Source of the DNA: Pedobacter changchengzhani
Lineage (GTDB): Bacteria; Bacteroidota; Bacteroidia; Sphingobacteriales; Sphingobacteriaceae
Length of the DNA stretch: 64,000 bases
NCBI RefSeq assembly: GCF_004354365.1
Contig: NZ_SJCY01000001.1
Coordinates: forward strand, 248,001 to 312,000
Reading direction: 5' to 3'
Of the stretch, positions 36,640 to 48,700 are shown one piece after another. The number at the start of each line of letters is the position of its first letter. Position 1 is the first letter of the stretch. A model generated the notes under the pieces. It was not told the origin of the DNA. It saw only the letters and a program-made list of their open reading frames with translations, and did no database searches. The translations under genes were made by a program, and so were the position numbers.

Positions 36640-38064
36640 TTGAAGAAATACAGTTCTCTTAAAGAGATACATACGCTCATTTTACAGCATAAGTTAACTT
36701 TACCCAGTTTACTAACTTATTATTTAGAGCAGATTAAGAAAAACGAACACCTCAATGCATTTAATGAGGTGTTTTTTTATTCGGCGGCTGCGCAGGCAGA
36801 AAAGGTACAGCAAAAAATTGATGCTGGCACAGCTGGCAAACTTGCGGGTATGGTTATCGGTATAAAAGATAATATCTGTTACCTAGATCATGAAGTCACT
36901 GCTTCCTCTAAAATGTTAGAAGGATTTGTGTCGCCTTATTCCTCAACTGTTGTAAAACGATTGTTAGAAGAAGATGCCGTAATAATTGGTCGTTTAAACT
37001 GCGATGAATTTGCAATGGGCGGATCAAACGAAACTTCCTATTTTGGACATGTAAAAAATGCTGCCGATCATTCTCTTGTTGCGGGTGGCTCATCTGGAGG
37101 TTCTGCAGTGGCAGTTCAGGCAGATATGTGCTTGTCTTCGTTAGGTACTGATACCGGCGGTTCTGTTCGTCAGCCTGCAGCATTTTGTGGTCAAATTGGT
37201 TTAAAACCTACTTACGGTCGCATTTCTAGGTACGGGATTATTGCCTATGCTTCTTCCTTCGATCAAGTTGGAACCATTACATCATCAGTAACAGATACTG
37301 CATTACTTTTAGAAGTTTTGGCAGGAGCAGATGAAAACGACAGTACAGTTTCTCCTTTGGCGGTACCAGAATATTCAAAACACTTACATCAACATAAAAA
37401 ACAAAAAATAGCGGTTTTAAAAGAAACCATCGATAGCGATGCGCTCGATCCTAAAGTTAAAGCAGCGATTTTAACATCGATTAAAGATTTAGAAGACAAA
37501 GGCCATACCATAGAATATGTATCTTTCGATATGTTAGATTACTTGGTGCCAGCATATTATATTTTAACAGCGGCAGAAGCTTCATCAAATCTATCACGTT
37601 ACGATGGTGTACACTATGGCCATCGTAATACCGACGCAACTTCGTTAACCGAGCTTTATAAAAAATCGCGAGCCGAAGGTTTTGGAGAGGAAGTAAAGCG
37701 AAGAATCCTTTTAGGAACTTTTGTTTTAAGTGCGGGTTACTACGATGCGTATTATCAAAAAGCGCAAAAGGTTAGGCGACTAATCCGCGAGCGAATGGAT
37801 GTGCTCTTTGAAGATTTTGATTTAGTTTTATCGCCCGTTGCGCCCACAACTGCTTTTAAAATTGGCGATAACATGCAAAATCCTTTGGTAATGTACATGG
37901 CTGATATTTTTACGGTATTACCTTCGCTAAGCGGAAACCCTGCAATTGCCTTACCTTTAGGCAATAATGAAGATGGTTTGCCGTTAAGTATTCAATTTAT
38001 TGCCAAACATTTTGATGAAGATAAATTACTTGCTTTTTCCGAAGAGTTTTTAGCAGTTGGTTAG
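36640..38064 (+). CDS. gatA: Glutamyl-tRNA(Gln)/aspartyl-tRNA(Asn) amidotransferase subunit A
   Basis: This 474-residue amidase-signature enzyme has the catalytic Ser-cisSer-Lys triad region: VIGIKDNICYLDHEVTASS holds the Lys, and GGSSGGSAVAVQ then GTDTGGSVRQPAAFCG hold the two Ser. GatA releases ammonia from glutamine for transamidation of misacylated tRNA within GatCAB. gatB and gatC are not adjacent. The start is TTG at 36640 (MKKYSSLKEI), since no in-frame ATG upstream fits. It lies 17 nt after the short tatA. Confidence 0.95.
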   Translation: MKKYSSLKEIHTLILQHKLTLPSLLTYYLEQIKKNEHLNAFNEVFFYSAAAQAEKVQQKIDAGTAGKLAGMVIGIKDNICYLDHEVTASSKMLEGFVSPYSSTVVKRLLEEDAVIIGRLNCDEFAMGGSNETSYFGHVKNAADHSLVAGGSSGGSAVAVQADMCLSSLGTDTGGSVRQPAAFCGQIGLKPTYGRISRYGIIAYASSFDQVGTITSSVTDTALLLEVLAGADENDSTVSPLAVPEYSKHLHQHKKQKIAVLKETIDSDALDPKVKAAILTSIKDLEDKGHTIEYVSFDMLDYLVPAYYILTAAEASSNLSRYDGVHYGHRNTDATSLTELYKKSRAEGFGEEVKRRILLGTFVLSAGYYDAYYQKAQKVRRLIRERMDVLFEDFDLVLSPVAPTTAFKIGDNMQNPLVMYMADIFTVLPSLSGNPAIALPLGNNEDGLPLSIQFIAKHFDEDKLLAFSEEFLAVG

Positions 38065-38221
38065 AAATAGGAGATTGATTTAATAGTTTTTTATTGGTTG
38101 ATTGTCTTACTCAGCTTGTCGAAGTGTATTTCATTAATAATTTTGAAATTAACATCCTTCAATTAGGTAGAATACAAGCCCTAAGTTTTTAGAAATAAAA
38201 ACTGAACATTAAAGAAAGCGC

Positions 38222-39628
38222 ATGATTAAAAAATTACTTCTTATATTCATTTGTATTTCAACAACATGTTGCTTTCCATCATTCGCACAGCAAAACAAAA
38301 AAATAGATTCATTAATTAATAACCTAAATAATGTTTTTATAAATAAAGATACGGTAACGGTTCCTGCATTGGTAGAAAATCCGCTGATGCTGAGCCAAAA
38401 TTACCTGTATAAACTTCGGCTAGATTCTATTTCCAAAACCATTCCTTTGCCTTATAACGAATACGTACAGCATTATATTGATATTTATGCGAAGCGGAAA
38501 GATATGATTGGCCAAATGTTGGGGCTATCGAATTATTACTTTCCCATATTTGAAAAAGCACTTAAAGAATACAACATTCCTCAAGAAATAAAGTATCTGC
38601 CAATTATCGAGTCATCTATGAATCCCCATGCGGTTTCGAGGGTTGGGGCAACAGGCTTGTGGCAGTTTATGTTCGGAACTGGAAAAGCGTATGGTTTACA
38701 AATGGATAATTTTGTTGATGAACGGAAAGATCCAATTCAAGCCAGTTATGCAGCTGCGGCTTACTTCCGCGATGCGTATGCAAAATTGGGCGATTGGTTA
38801 CTTGCAATTGCCGCTTATAATTGCGGTATGGGTAATGTAACCCGTGCGGTGGATAAAGCTGGATCGAGAGATTTTTGGGTAGTTAGACAATATTTGCCTT
38901 TAGAAACCAGAAATTATGTTCCTGCGCTAATTGCAGCAATTTACATTATGAATTATTCGGGAAAGCATCAAATTTCTGCACAAGCGTGTAATTTGTATTT
39001 AAAAACCGATACTGTTCAGGTTAATCGTTTTGTTTCTTTGCCGTTACTTGCCAAAGCACTTAATATAGATGAAGTTTCCCTTTGTGCTTTAAATCCATCG
39101 TACAAAAAGAAAATTGTAAATGGTTCTGCAGATTTGCCGAAAAGAATCGTAATGCCAAAACTAAAAAATATGGATTTTGCAAGCATTTACGAAGTGTTGA
39201 ACCATACCGATTTAGATGTGGATATGCAAATTGTGGCCGCAGGAACGGATGATGTACGTGATTTAAGGAAGAAGAAAGGGTTAGTAGCCGCAGCTTCAAA
39301 TAAAACGCTTTATCACAAAGTTAAAGCTGGTCAAAATTTAACGCAAGTTGCAAATTTATATCATGTAGAAGTACAAGATTTAAAAGTTTGGAATAATTTA
39401 AAAAACTTTAATATTGTACCCGGGCAAAAATTAAAAGTTTATATTAAAACAAAAATGGCATCAAAGCCTTCGGCTGATTATTTAACTTATCTTGTTAAAG
39501 CTGGCGATACCATTTCTAATATTGCTGATAAATTTGAAGGTGTTACTGTACAAACTATAAAACGGGATAATAATTTAGAAAACTCCAACTTACAACCTGG
39601 TATGGTATTGAAAATTAGTAAGGGATAA
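38222..39628 (+). CDS. mltD: MltD-like membrane-bound lytic transglycosylase with LysM repeats
   Basis: This 468-residue exported protein has a signal peptide ending PSFAQ. The SLT domain (about residues 110-250) has LPIIESSMNPHAVSRVGATG with the catalytic Glu in IES, then LWQFMFGTGKAYGL and IAAYNCGMGNV. Two LysM domains follow (about 360-405 and 420-466), each starting with a YHKVKAGQNL or YLVKAGDTI strand. It cleaves peptidoglycan glycan strands to 1,6-anhydro ends. It stands alone, with 157-nt and 232-nt gaps around it. Confidence 0.92.
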   Translation: MIKKLLLIFICISTTCCFPSFAQQNKKIDSLINNLNNVFINKDTVTVPALVENPLMLSQNYLYKLRLDSISKTIPLPYNEYVQHYIDIYAKRKDMIGQMLGLSNYYFPIFEKALKEYNIPQEIKYLPIIESSMNPHAVSRVGATGLWQFMFGTGKAYGLQMDNFVDERKDPIQASYAAAAYFRDAYAKLGDWLLAIAAYNCGMGNVTRAVDKAGSRDFWVVRQYLPLETRNYVPALIAAIYIMNYSGKHQISAQACNLYLKTDTVQVNRFVSLPLLAKALNIDEVSLCALNPSYKKKIVNGSADLPKRIVMPKLKNMDFASIYEVLNHTDLDVDMQIVAAGTDDVRDLRKKKGLVAAASNKTLYHKVKAGQNLTQVANLYHVEVQDLKVWNNLKNFNIVPGQKLKVYIKTKMASKPSADYLTYLVKAGDTISNIADKFEGVTVQTIKRDNNLENSNLQPGMVLKISKG

Positions 39629-39830
39629 GTTTTGGTTATTGATTTTTTTGAGCTGTAATTTAGCATTGAGTTGCTTAAATGCTTACCCATCCAATTGTAA
39701 AATATTTTCTCAGAATCCTTTTCGGAAAATCCTTTTCGGCTTACCTGCCTTTTTGCCGATTTTAATTAATCTGCAAACTCCTCCAAATGCCTAAGGTGAA
39801 AAAAACGTTCACCCTCCTAAAAAAGAATTG

Positions 39831-39838
39831 TACATTTG
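39831..39838 (+). promoter_or_regulatory. -7 box (TAnnTTTG) of maeB
   Basis: TACATTTG matches the consensus and lies 22 nt before the maeB ATG at 39861. It excludes the TTG at 39828 as a start, because that codon overlaps the box. Confidence 0.5.
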
Positions 39839-39860
39839 TGGCCTCACTAATATCCAAATC

Positions 39861-42185
39861 ATGAGTAAAACAAACAATAAACAGGATGCTTTAGATTATC
39901 ATGCACTAGGCCGTCCCGGTAAGATACAAGTTATACCAACCAAACCAACTACTTCTCAACGCGATTTAACTTTAGCATATTCTCCAGGCGTTGCAGAACC
40001 TTGTTTAAAAATTGCTGCAAACGTAGAAGATGTATATAAATATACGGCAAAAGGTAATTTAGTTGCAGTAATTAGTAATGGTACCGCAGTTTTAGGATTA
40101 GGAGATATTGGGCCAGAAGCTGGTAAGCCAGTTATGGAAGGTAAAGGTTTGTTGTTTAAAATATTTGCTGATATTGATGTTTTCGATTTAGAATTAGATA
40201 CGAAAAATGTTGATGATTTTGTGAAAATTGTAAAGGCATTAGAGCCAACTTTTGGTGGTGTAAATTTAGAAGATATTAAAGCCCCAGAATGTTTCGAAAT
40301 TGAACGTCGTTTGAAAGAGGAAATGAATATTCCTGTTATGCACGACGACCAGCATGGAACGGCAATTATTTCGGCTGCTGCCTTGTTAAATGCCTGCGAA
40401 ATAATAAAGAAGAAGTTAGATAAGATTAAAATTGTAGTTAACGGCGCTGGTGCTGCTGCAATTTCCTGCACAAGATTATACGTTTCTTTAGGTGCTAAAA
40501 AAGAAAATATCGTAATGTGCGATCGTACTGGCGTGATTCGGAAAGATCGCGCTGTCCTCGATGATATTAAAGCAGAATTTGCAACAGATCGTAAAATTAA
40601 TACGCTGGAAGAAGCAATGAAAGATGCTGATGTTTTCATCGGTCTTTCATCTGCAGATTGTGTTACTGCACCAATGTTGAGTACAATGGCTAAAAATCCA
40701 ATTGTATTTGCAATGGCAAATCCCAATCCAGAAATTGCGTACGAACTGGCTATAAAAACCCGTAAGGATATTATTATGGCTACTGGCCGTTCTGATTATC
40801 CTAACCAAGTTAATAACGTTTTAGGTTTTCCATATATTTTCCGCGGTGCATTGGATGTTCGCGCAACCACAATAAACGAAGAAATGAAAATCGCTGCGGT
40901 GAAAGCCATTGCAGATTTAGCGAAAAAATCAGTGCCAGAGGCAGTAAACTTAGCTTACAACTCGCGTAATCTTAAGTTTGGTAAAGAATATATTATTCCA
41001 AAGCCGGTCGATTTTAGATTAATTACCGAAGTTTCTATGGCTGTGGCAAAAGCAGCAATAGACAGTGGCGTGGCACGCAAAAAAATTACCGATTGGGATG
41101 CTTACGCAGAAGAATTGAGAAAACGTTTGGGTTTGGATGATGCCATCATGAACGTAATTACTACAAAAGCAAAATCAGATCCTAAACGTGTTGTTTTTGC
41201 AGAGGCTGATAATTACAAAATTTTAAAAGCAGCGCAAATTGTTAACGACGAAGGTATCGCTATTCCGATCCTTTTAGGAAATAAAGAAAAAATTCAGAGT
41301 ATTATAAATGAACATGCTTTAGAGTTAGATGGTGTTCAAATCATCGATCAAATGCAGGAAACTGAGAAAACAAAGCATTATGCCGATGCATTATTTAAAA
41401 AGCGACAGCGTAAAGGCGTTTCTGCAAATGATGCAACTAAATTATTGAGAGATCGTAATTATTTTGGTGCTTCGATGGTAGAATTTGGCGAAGCCGATGC
41501 GATGATTTCTGGTTTAACTAAGAATTATGCTTCAACAATTAAGCCTGCTTTACATGTTATTGGTGTAGAACCTGGTGTAAAACGTGTTGCAGGAATGTAT
41601 ATGATGATGACTAAGAAAGGTCCAGTATTTTTTGGCGATACTACAGTAAATGTAGATCCAACGGCAGAAGAATTGGTTGATATTACGGTATTGGTTGATA
41701 AATCTGTTAAGCAGTTTAACATTAAACCTCGTATTGCATTGTTATCATATTCAAATTTTGGTTCGAATGATGGTGTTACACCCGAAAAAGTACGAGAAAC
41801 TGCCAGATTATTGCACAAAAACCATCCCGAAATACTTGTTGATGGAGAAATGCAAGCAAACTTTGCCATTAATAACGAGTTATTGAAAGAGAATTTTCCG
41901 TTTAGTGCACTTGCAAGTGCACCTGCAAATACGCTTATTTTTCCTAACTTGGAGGCAGGAAACATCGCCTACAAACTTTTGCAAGAGTTGGGTGGCGCAG
42001 AAGCAGTTGGTCCAATTTTATTGGGCTTAAACAAACCGGTTCATATTGTACAGTTGGGCAGTTCGGTTAGGGAGATTGTAAATATGGTTACAATTGCCGT
42101 TGTGGATGTACAAGCAAAAGAAGAAATTGCAACATCAAAACGAAAAGGTATATTTGCAAAACCAACAAACAAACAAACAAAATAA
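39861..42185 (+). CDS. maeB: NADP-dependent malic enzyme with phosphotransacetylase-like domain
   Basis: This is a 774-residue multidomain MaeB. The malic-enzyme N-terminus has LTLAYSPGVAEPC, and VMHDDQHGTAIISAAALLNA carries the metal-binding Asp. The NAD(P) domain has VVNGAGAAAISCTRLY. From about residue 440 a phosphate acetyl/butyryltransferase-like domain follows, for example AEADNYKILKAA and DGEMQANFAI. It decarboxylates malate to pyruvate, and the C-terminal domain is regulatory (acetyl-CoA sensing in E. coli). It abuts ruvA with no gap. Confidence 0.95.
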   Translation: MSKTNNKQDALDYHALGRPGKIQVIPTKPTTSQRDLTLAYSPGVAEPCLKIAANVEDVYKYTAKGNLVAVISNGTAVLGLGDIGPEAGKPVMEGKGLLFKIFADIDVFDLELDTKNVDDFVKIVKALEPTFGGVNLEDIKAPECFEIERRLKEEMNIPVMHDDQHGTAIISAAALLNACEIIKKKLDKIKIVVNGAGAAAISCTRLYVSLGAKKENIVMCDRTGVIRKDRAVLDDIKAEFATDRKINTLEEAMKDADVFIGLSSADCVTAPMLSTMAKNPIVFAMANPNPEIAYELAIKTRKDIIMATGRSDYPNQVNNVLGFPYIFRGALDVRATTINEEMKIAAVKAIADLAKKSVPEAVNLAYNSRNLKFGKEYIIPKPVDFRLITEVSMAVAKAAIDSGVARKKITDWDAYAEELRKRLGLDDAIMNVITTKAKSDPKRVVFAEADNYKILKAAQIVNDEGIAIPILLGNKEKIQSIINEHALELDGVQIIDQMQETEKTKHYADALFKKRQRKGVSANDATKLLRDRNYFGASMVEFGEADAMISGLTKNYASTIKPALHVIGVEPGVKRVAGMYMMMTKKGPVFFGDTTVNVDPTAEELVDITVLVDKSVKQFNIKPRIALLSYSNFGSNDGVTPEKVRETARLLHKNHPEILVDGEMQANFAINNELLKENFPFSALASAPANTLIFPNLEAGNIAYKLLQELGGAEAVGPILLGLNKPVHIVQLGSSVREIVNMVTIAVVDVQAKEEIATSKRKGIFAKPTNKQTK

Positions 42186-42770
42186 ATGTACGCTTATATC
42201 GATGGTAAATTAGTTCATAAAAACCCAACTTATGTTGTGGTTGAAGCCGGAGGTATTGGTTATCACATTAATATTTCATTAAATACTTATAGTTTATTGG
42301 CAGATGCCGAAAGATGTAAATTATACACTTGGCTATACGTTAAAGAAGATGCACATACATTATACGGCTTCGCCGAAGAAGGCGAACGCCGTTTATTTTT
42401 ACATTTAATATCAGTTTCGGGTATTGGCCCAAACACAGGGAGGATGATTTTATCCTCAATTACGCCTGATGAAATTCAATCGGCCATTGTACATGCCGAT
42501 TTACCATTAATACAACGGGTTAAAGGATTGGGTGCTAAAACCGCACAACGTTTAGTGCTCGAATTACAAGATAAGTTAAAAAAGGAAGGTTCAGATTCTT
42601 TAATTTCTGTGCCTAAACACAATACAGTTAAAGACGAAGCGTTATCAGCATTGGTAATGCTCGGATTTACCAAACAAACTACCGAAAAAACAATCGATCA
42701 AATTCTGAAAGTAACAGAAGGAACACTTTCGGTTGAACAACTAATTAAACAAGCTTTAAAAAAATTATAG
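42186..42770 (+). CDS. ruvA: Holliday junction branch migration protein RuvA
   Basis: This 194-residue protein has an OB-fold N-terminus (MYAYIDGKLVHKNPTYVVVE). HhH motifs lie in the middle domain (LISVSGIGPNTGRMIL and RVKGLGAKTAQRLVLEL). The C-terminal UBA-like domain (about 148-194) binds RuvB. It begins directly after the maeB stop and precedes sprA by 13 nt. The ruvA-sprA pairing is common in Bacteroidota. Confidence 0.96.
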   Translation: MYAYIDGKLVHKNPTYVVVEAGGIGYHINISLNTYSLLADAERCKLYTWLYVKEDAHTLYGFAEEGERRLFLHLISVSGIGPNTGRMILSSITPDEIQSAIVHADLPLIQRVKGLGAKTAQRLVLELQDKLKKEGSDSLISVPKHNTVKDEALSALVMLGFTKQTTEKTIDQILKVTEGTLSVEQLIKQALKKL

Positions 42771-42783
42771 AATTACACGGCCT

Positions 42784-45700
42784 TTGAAGAGAATTTCTAC
42801 ACTCCTTTTTCTCATTGTACTTTTATTTGCTACAAAAATCGCTTTTTCTCAAGTGATTCCGGGCAAAGCAGATACAACTTTGTCTAAAAATAATTTTAGT
42901 CTTAAAGAAAAAGAACTTTTAGGCCTTAGTTCTACAACCAATCCTTTTTATCCACTGCCCAATAATATTAAACGTACTGTGGAGTACGACGCTAAAACGC
43001 GTATGTACATTGTGCGCGAAATGATGGGCGATAAAGAAGTAAGCATTCCTCAGTTTTTAACTATTGGTGAATACCAACGTTTGGTTGATAGTGAACTTAA
43101 AAGAAGCAATTGGCGTAGTATTTCAAATACCGATGTTGCCGATTTTAGGAAAACAGGTATCATTCCACCTATCCAAGTAAACAGTAAAGGCTTTGAGAAA
43201 TTATTTGGGGGTACTACAATTGATATTCAGCCTAGGGGCGAAGCAGAGTTGACTTTTTTAGGTAGAACGAATAAGAATGAAAATCCACTTTTTAACGAAA
43301 CACAGCGGGTACAAACCAATTTTGATTTTAATCAGAGAATCCAAATGGATTTGGCTGGAAATATCGGAACGAAACTTAAAATAAAAAGTAATTACAATAC
43401 CGAAGCTCGATTCGATTTTGAAAACCAAATTAAATTAGATTATACCGGAGCACCAGATGAAATTATTAAAAAAATTGAAGCAGGAAATGTAAGCTTGCCA
43501 CTAAGCACTACCTTAATTACTGGTACACAAGCACTTTTCGGTATTAAAACTCAGTTGCAGTTTGGTAAATTAAACGTAACGAGTGTTTACACGCAACAAA
43601 AATCAGAATCGAGAGAGATTAGAATTACCAACGGTGCACAACAAAACGATTTTAATTTTAGTGCAGATAATTATGAAGCCAATAAACATTACTTTTTGGC
43701 CCAGTATTTCCGAAATAATTACAATAAAAATTTGGCCAATGCACCCATTATTACTTCACCCATTCAAATTACAAAAATAGAGGCGTGGATTACCAATAAA
43801 GCGGGTACAACCACAGATTCTAGAGATGTTTTGGGCTTTTTAGATTTGGGCGAAAATCAACCTTACGATGCACGTCAACTCTTGCCGGGCGGTTCTGGCT
43901 TGCCTGCAGGTACATCAGCAACGGGTTTTCCACAACAATCTAACAGGTTAATCCAGAATTTACCTCCAGGTGCGCGGTTAACAAATTCTAACGATGTAAT
44001 TACATATTTCCAAGCAAACGGCGCTAATGATAACTACGCAAAACTAACTTACGCCCGTAAATTAACGGATAGAGAATTTACATTTCAACCTCAATTGGGT
44101 TATATATCGCTTAATAATCCATTAAACGCTGATGAGGTTTTGGCAGTTGCTTACCGATATACTTACAACGGTGTAGAATATCAAGTAGGAGAATTTTCTA
44201 CCGATGTTTCTTTCGATCCCAATAATCCAAAAGTTTTATTTGCCAAACTTTTAAAGAACGAAACCACAAAAATTAAACTTCCGACTTGGAAATTAATGAT
44301 GAAAAATATCTACTCGATGGGCGGATATTTGATTAGTAATCAGAATTTTAGGTTAAATATTTTCAGAATAGATGATAAAACCGGAGTAGAAACACCAATA
44401 TTAACCGAGGGCCAAAACACAGCGAACAAGCAATGGATAAATTTAACCGGTGTCGATCGTTTAGATATGCAAAATCAACGTAAGGCAGATGGTGTATTTG
44501 ATTTTATTTCTTCAAACAATGCTTTCGGTAATTCATCAACTACGGCAGCTGTTGTAAGTCCTTTTGGGGCTAATTTTGGCAGCGGTTCTGTTTCATCTTT
44601 ACTAACCAACACCAATAACGGTTATATTACAATAGACCCCGCAAACGGCCGTATTATTTTTCCATTGATAGAGCCATTTGGTAAAGATTTAGCAAGCCAA
44701 TTTAACAGCACAACCGAACAGGCACTTATTGATAAGTACAGTTTTACGGCGCTTTATGATTCAACGCAAACGATAGCAAAACAACTCTTTCAAAATAAGG
44801 ATAGATATATTATAAAGGGAAGCTACCAATCTGAGGTTTCTTCGGAGTTTAGCTTAAATGCGATTAACGTTCCGGAGGGATCCGTAAAGGTTTTCGCAGG
44901 TACAATTCCACTAACAGAGGGTGTAGATTTTAATGTAGATTATCAAGGTGGTAGAGTAAGCATAATTAATCAGGCGTTGTTATCTTCTGGCCAGCCCATT
45001 AGAATTACGACCGAAAATAATGAGCTCTTTGGTTTACAGCAAAAATCGCTCTTCGGAACGAGATTGGATTATCGTGTAAACAAAAAATTAAACTTTGGCG
45101 GTACGATTATGAATCTTACCGAGAAACCGTTAACCCAAAAAGTAAATCTGGGCGAAGAGCCAATTTCAAATACCATTTGGGGTGCCGATGTAAATTACAG
45201 TTCGCCATCGAGGTTTTTAACCAAGCTGGTTGATAAGTTGCCATTTCTTTCTACCAAAGCACCGTCTAGCGTAACCTTTTATGGGGAATATGCAAATTTA
45301 ATTCCAGGGCATCCAAATGCAATAAATTTTGCGGGTACTAAAGGAGGTGTGAGTTATTTGGATGATTTTGAAGGCGCAAGATCGGTTGTGGATTTGAAAA
45401 GTGCGATAGCTTGGCAATTATCGGGTACGCCACAACAGTTTCCCGAATCGCAATTGATAGATAATCTCGCCTATGGGTATAACAGAGCACGGGTGGCATT
45501 TTATAATATCGATCCTACCTTTTACAACTCAAGCTCTACATTAACGCCGAGCAACATTAGAAATAATAAAAAAGAATTATCAAATCATTATGTTAGAGAA
45601 GTTATAGAACAAGAGGTTTTTCCATTTAAAGAAACTGCCACTGGGCAAGCTTTAAATATTACCACTTTTGATGTTGCTTTTTATCCTACAGTTCGTGGGC

Positions 45701-48700
45701 CATATAATTTTGCAACAAGCGGCTTTAATAATGATGGAAGTTTAAGTTTGCCAAAAAGCCGTTGGGCTGGTTTTCAGCGCAAAATAGAAACCAATGATTT
45801 CGAAGCGCAGAATATTGGTTTCATAGAGTTTTGGGTAATGGATCCGTTTATTTATAAACCAGGATCTACCGGAGGTGATGTTTATTTTAATCTTGGTAAT
45901 ATATCCGAAGATATTTTAAAAGACGGAAGAAAATCGTTAGAAAATGGATTGCCTGCAACGGATGATCCGTCGAGGTATGATGAAACAAATTGGGGTAGAG
46001 TACCAAAACTACAGCCAGTGGTACAAGCTTTTGATAACGACCCCGATGCGCGTAAAGCGCAAGATGTTGGTTTAGATGGTTTATCAAATGCCAATGAAAG
46101 AATAAAATTTGCAAGTGCATTAACTACAATAAAAGCACAGTTAAATTCTAGTGCATCAGCAGCTGTCGATGCCGATCCTTCATCCGATGATTATAGTTAT
46201 TTTAGAGGGCCTGCCTTAGATCAAGCTAATGCTGGTATTTTGAAGCGATATGAACGTTATAACGGAACCGAAGGCAACTCGAAAACAACAAAACAGTCTC
46301 AAGATGAATTGGGTATAGATAATTCTGCATCAACTTCCCTTCCCGATGGAGAAGACATCAACCGAGATAACAATATGACGCAAAGCGATGAGTATTTTCA
46401 ATACAAAGTTTCTATGCGTCCGGCAGATTTGCAGGTTGGGCAAAATTTTATTACCGATAAAGTAACTTCGCAAGTAAAATTAGCAAACAATACTTCGCAA
46501 GCCGTTTCGTGGTATCAATTTAAAATTCCTATTGGAGAGTACCAACAAAAGGTAGGTAGTATTCAAGATTTTAAATCCATCCGATTTATGCGGATGTTTA
46601 TGACAAATTTTGCAGATACGGTAGTGATGCGTTTTGCAAAATTGCAATTGGTTCGTGGCGAATGGCGCGAATATAATTCGACCAATGCAGGTGATAAAAT
46701 AATAGTTGATCCGGTATTGGTTACATTAACGCCCGATAACTCTTCGATAGAAGTAAGTACGGTTAATATAGAGGAAAACGGAAAAAGATCTCCAATCCCG
46801 TATGTAACGCCACCGGGCATTGTCCGCGAAAGAGATTTTAGCAATTTCCGTGGCGATACAAGATTAAATGAGCAATCGTTAGCGGTAACCGTAAAAAATT
46901 TAAGAGATGGTTATGGCAGAGCAGCATTTAAAACTGCTTTTAGCGATTTCCGATCGTACAAGCATTTGGAAATGTTTGTGCACGCAGAAGCTTTGCAGAG
47001 TGGGGCTAACAATAATTTAAACAATGGAGATGTTGCTGCTTTTTTAAGGATAGGTACTGATAATCAGGATAACTATTATGAGTATGTATTGCCATTAAAG
47101 GTTACTTTACCAGGCACAAGTGATCCAAATACAATTTGGCCCGATGCCAATAAAGTAGATGTTGATTTAACCTTATTTCAAAATGCTAAACTTGCTCGAA
47201 ATGTTGCCAAACTAAGTAACGGGCAACCATGGCCAACCAATTTACCTTTTACTTTTACCGATGGTGCAGGAACCATTATTGTTAAAGGCCAGCCTGATAT
47301 GAGTAAAGTGCGGGTTTATATGTTGGGTGTAAAAAATCCCCTTCGTAATGTTGCTAATGGATCGGTTGATGATGGTTTGGATAAAAGTGTTTTAGTTTGG
47401 TTTAACGAATTGCGCTTAACTGAATTTGATGAAAGAGGCGGTTGGGCAGCTACTGCAAGGTTAAATTTAAAACTTGCCGATTTTGCAGATGTAAATATTT
47501 CTGGCAGCAAATCTACCATAGGCTTTGGATCGATTGATTCGAAGGTGAGTGAAAGAAACCGTGCAGATAATGTGTTGTTGGATGTATCTAGTGCAATGGA
47601 ACTCGGTAATTTCTTGCCAAAAAAATCGGGCATTAAAATACCAATGTTTGTAAGTTATTCAAAACAGGTAAGTACGCCACAATATAACCCTAGAACACCC
47701 GATATTGAATTGAAAAATGCTTTAGAGCGTTCTACAAAACAGCAAAAGGATTCGATCTTAAATTTCGCACAAGATTATACCACGCGTAGAAGTATCAACT
47801 TTACCAATGTAAGGAAAGAACGTATAAATACCACTAAACCTGCAAGGCTTTGGGATATAGAAAACTTTGCGGTTAGTTACGCTTTTACAGAGTTTGATCA
47901 CCACGATTTTATCAATCAAAGTAGCCTCCAGAATAATTATACCGGATCTTTACAGTACAGTTATTCGGCGCAACAGAAAAGTTATGCCCCGTTCGAAAAA
48001 ATAATTAAATCCAACCTGCTATCGTTATTACGCGATTTTAACTTCACAATATTACCAAGCTCGATAAACTTTAGGGTAGATGTAAATCGTTTGTATGCAG
48101 AAAATACGTTAAGAAACAACGATCCGAATAATTCTATTCCAGTTTTTCAGAATGGTTTTGGCACAACCTTTAATAAAAACTTTAATATGAGTAGGGTTTA
48201 CGGTATTGCGTGGAACTTAACAAAATCGTTGCAGTTAGATTTTAATGCCACCAATTACTCTATTATTGATGAGCCAGATGGCAGAATTGATGGTTTAAAA
48301 CGCGATACTGTTTGGCAAAATTTGAAACGTTTAGGTAGGACAACAGATTATAACCATAATTTGAATGTTACATACAATGTGCCTATTAACAAAATTCCCG
48401 GCTTAGGTTGGGTTACTTTGGCTACGCGCTATGGCACAAACTTTAATTGGCAAACCGAGCCGCTATCCACCATTCAAGATCCTAATATTAACCTAGGAAA
48501 TACCATTCAAAACAGTAGAACAATTCAGCTAAACCCTACTTTTAGTTTATCTAATCTGTACAGTAAATTTGGTTTTATTAGAAATGCTACAGGGAAAGAT
48601 GATATTGGCATAAAGGGATTTTTCATAAACTTATTAACAAGTTTAAAAAATGTAAATGCTGCTTATACACAAACCAAAGGAACATTTTTGCCAGGTTACT

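Noticed and set aside
39828..39860. TTG start for MaeB
   Set aside because: It overlaps the TACATTTG box. The ATG at 39861 fits.
45882..46120. Small antisense frames inside sprA
   Set aside because: They are shadows of a strongly conserved long gene. Their composition follows the sprA codons.
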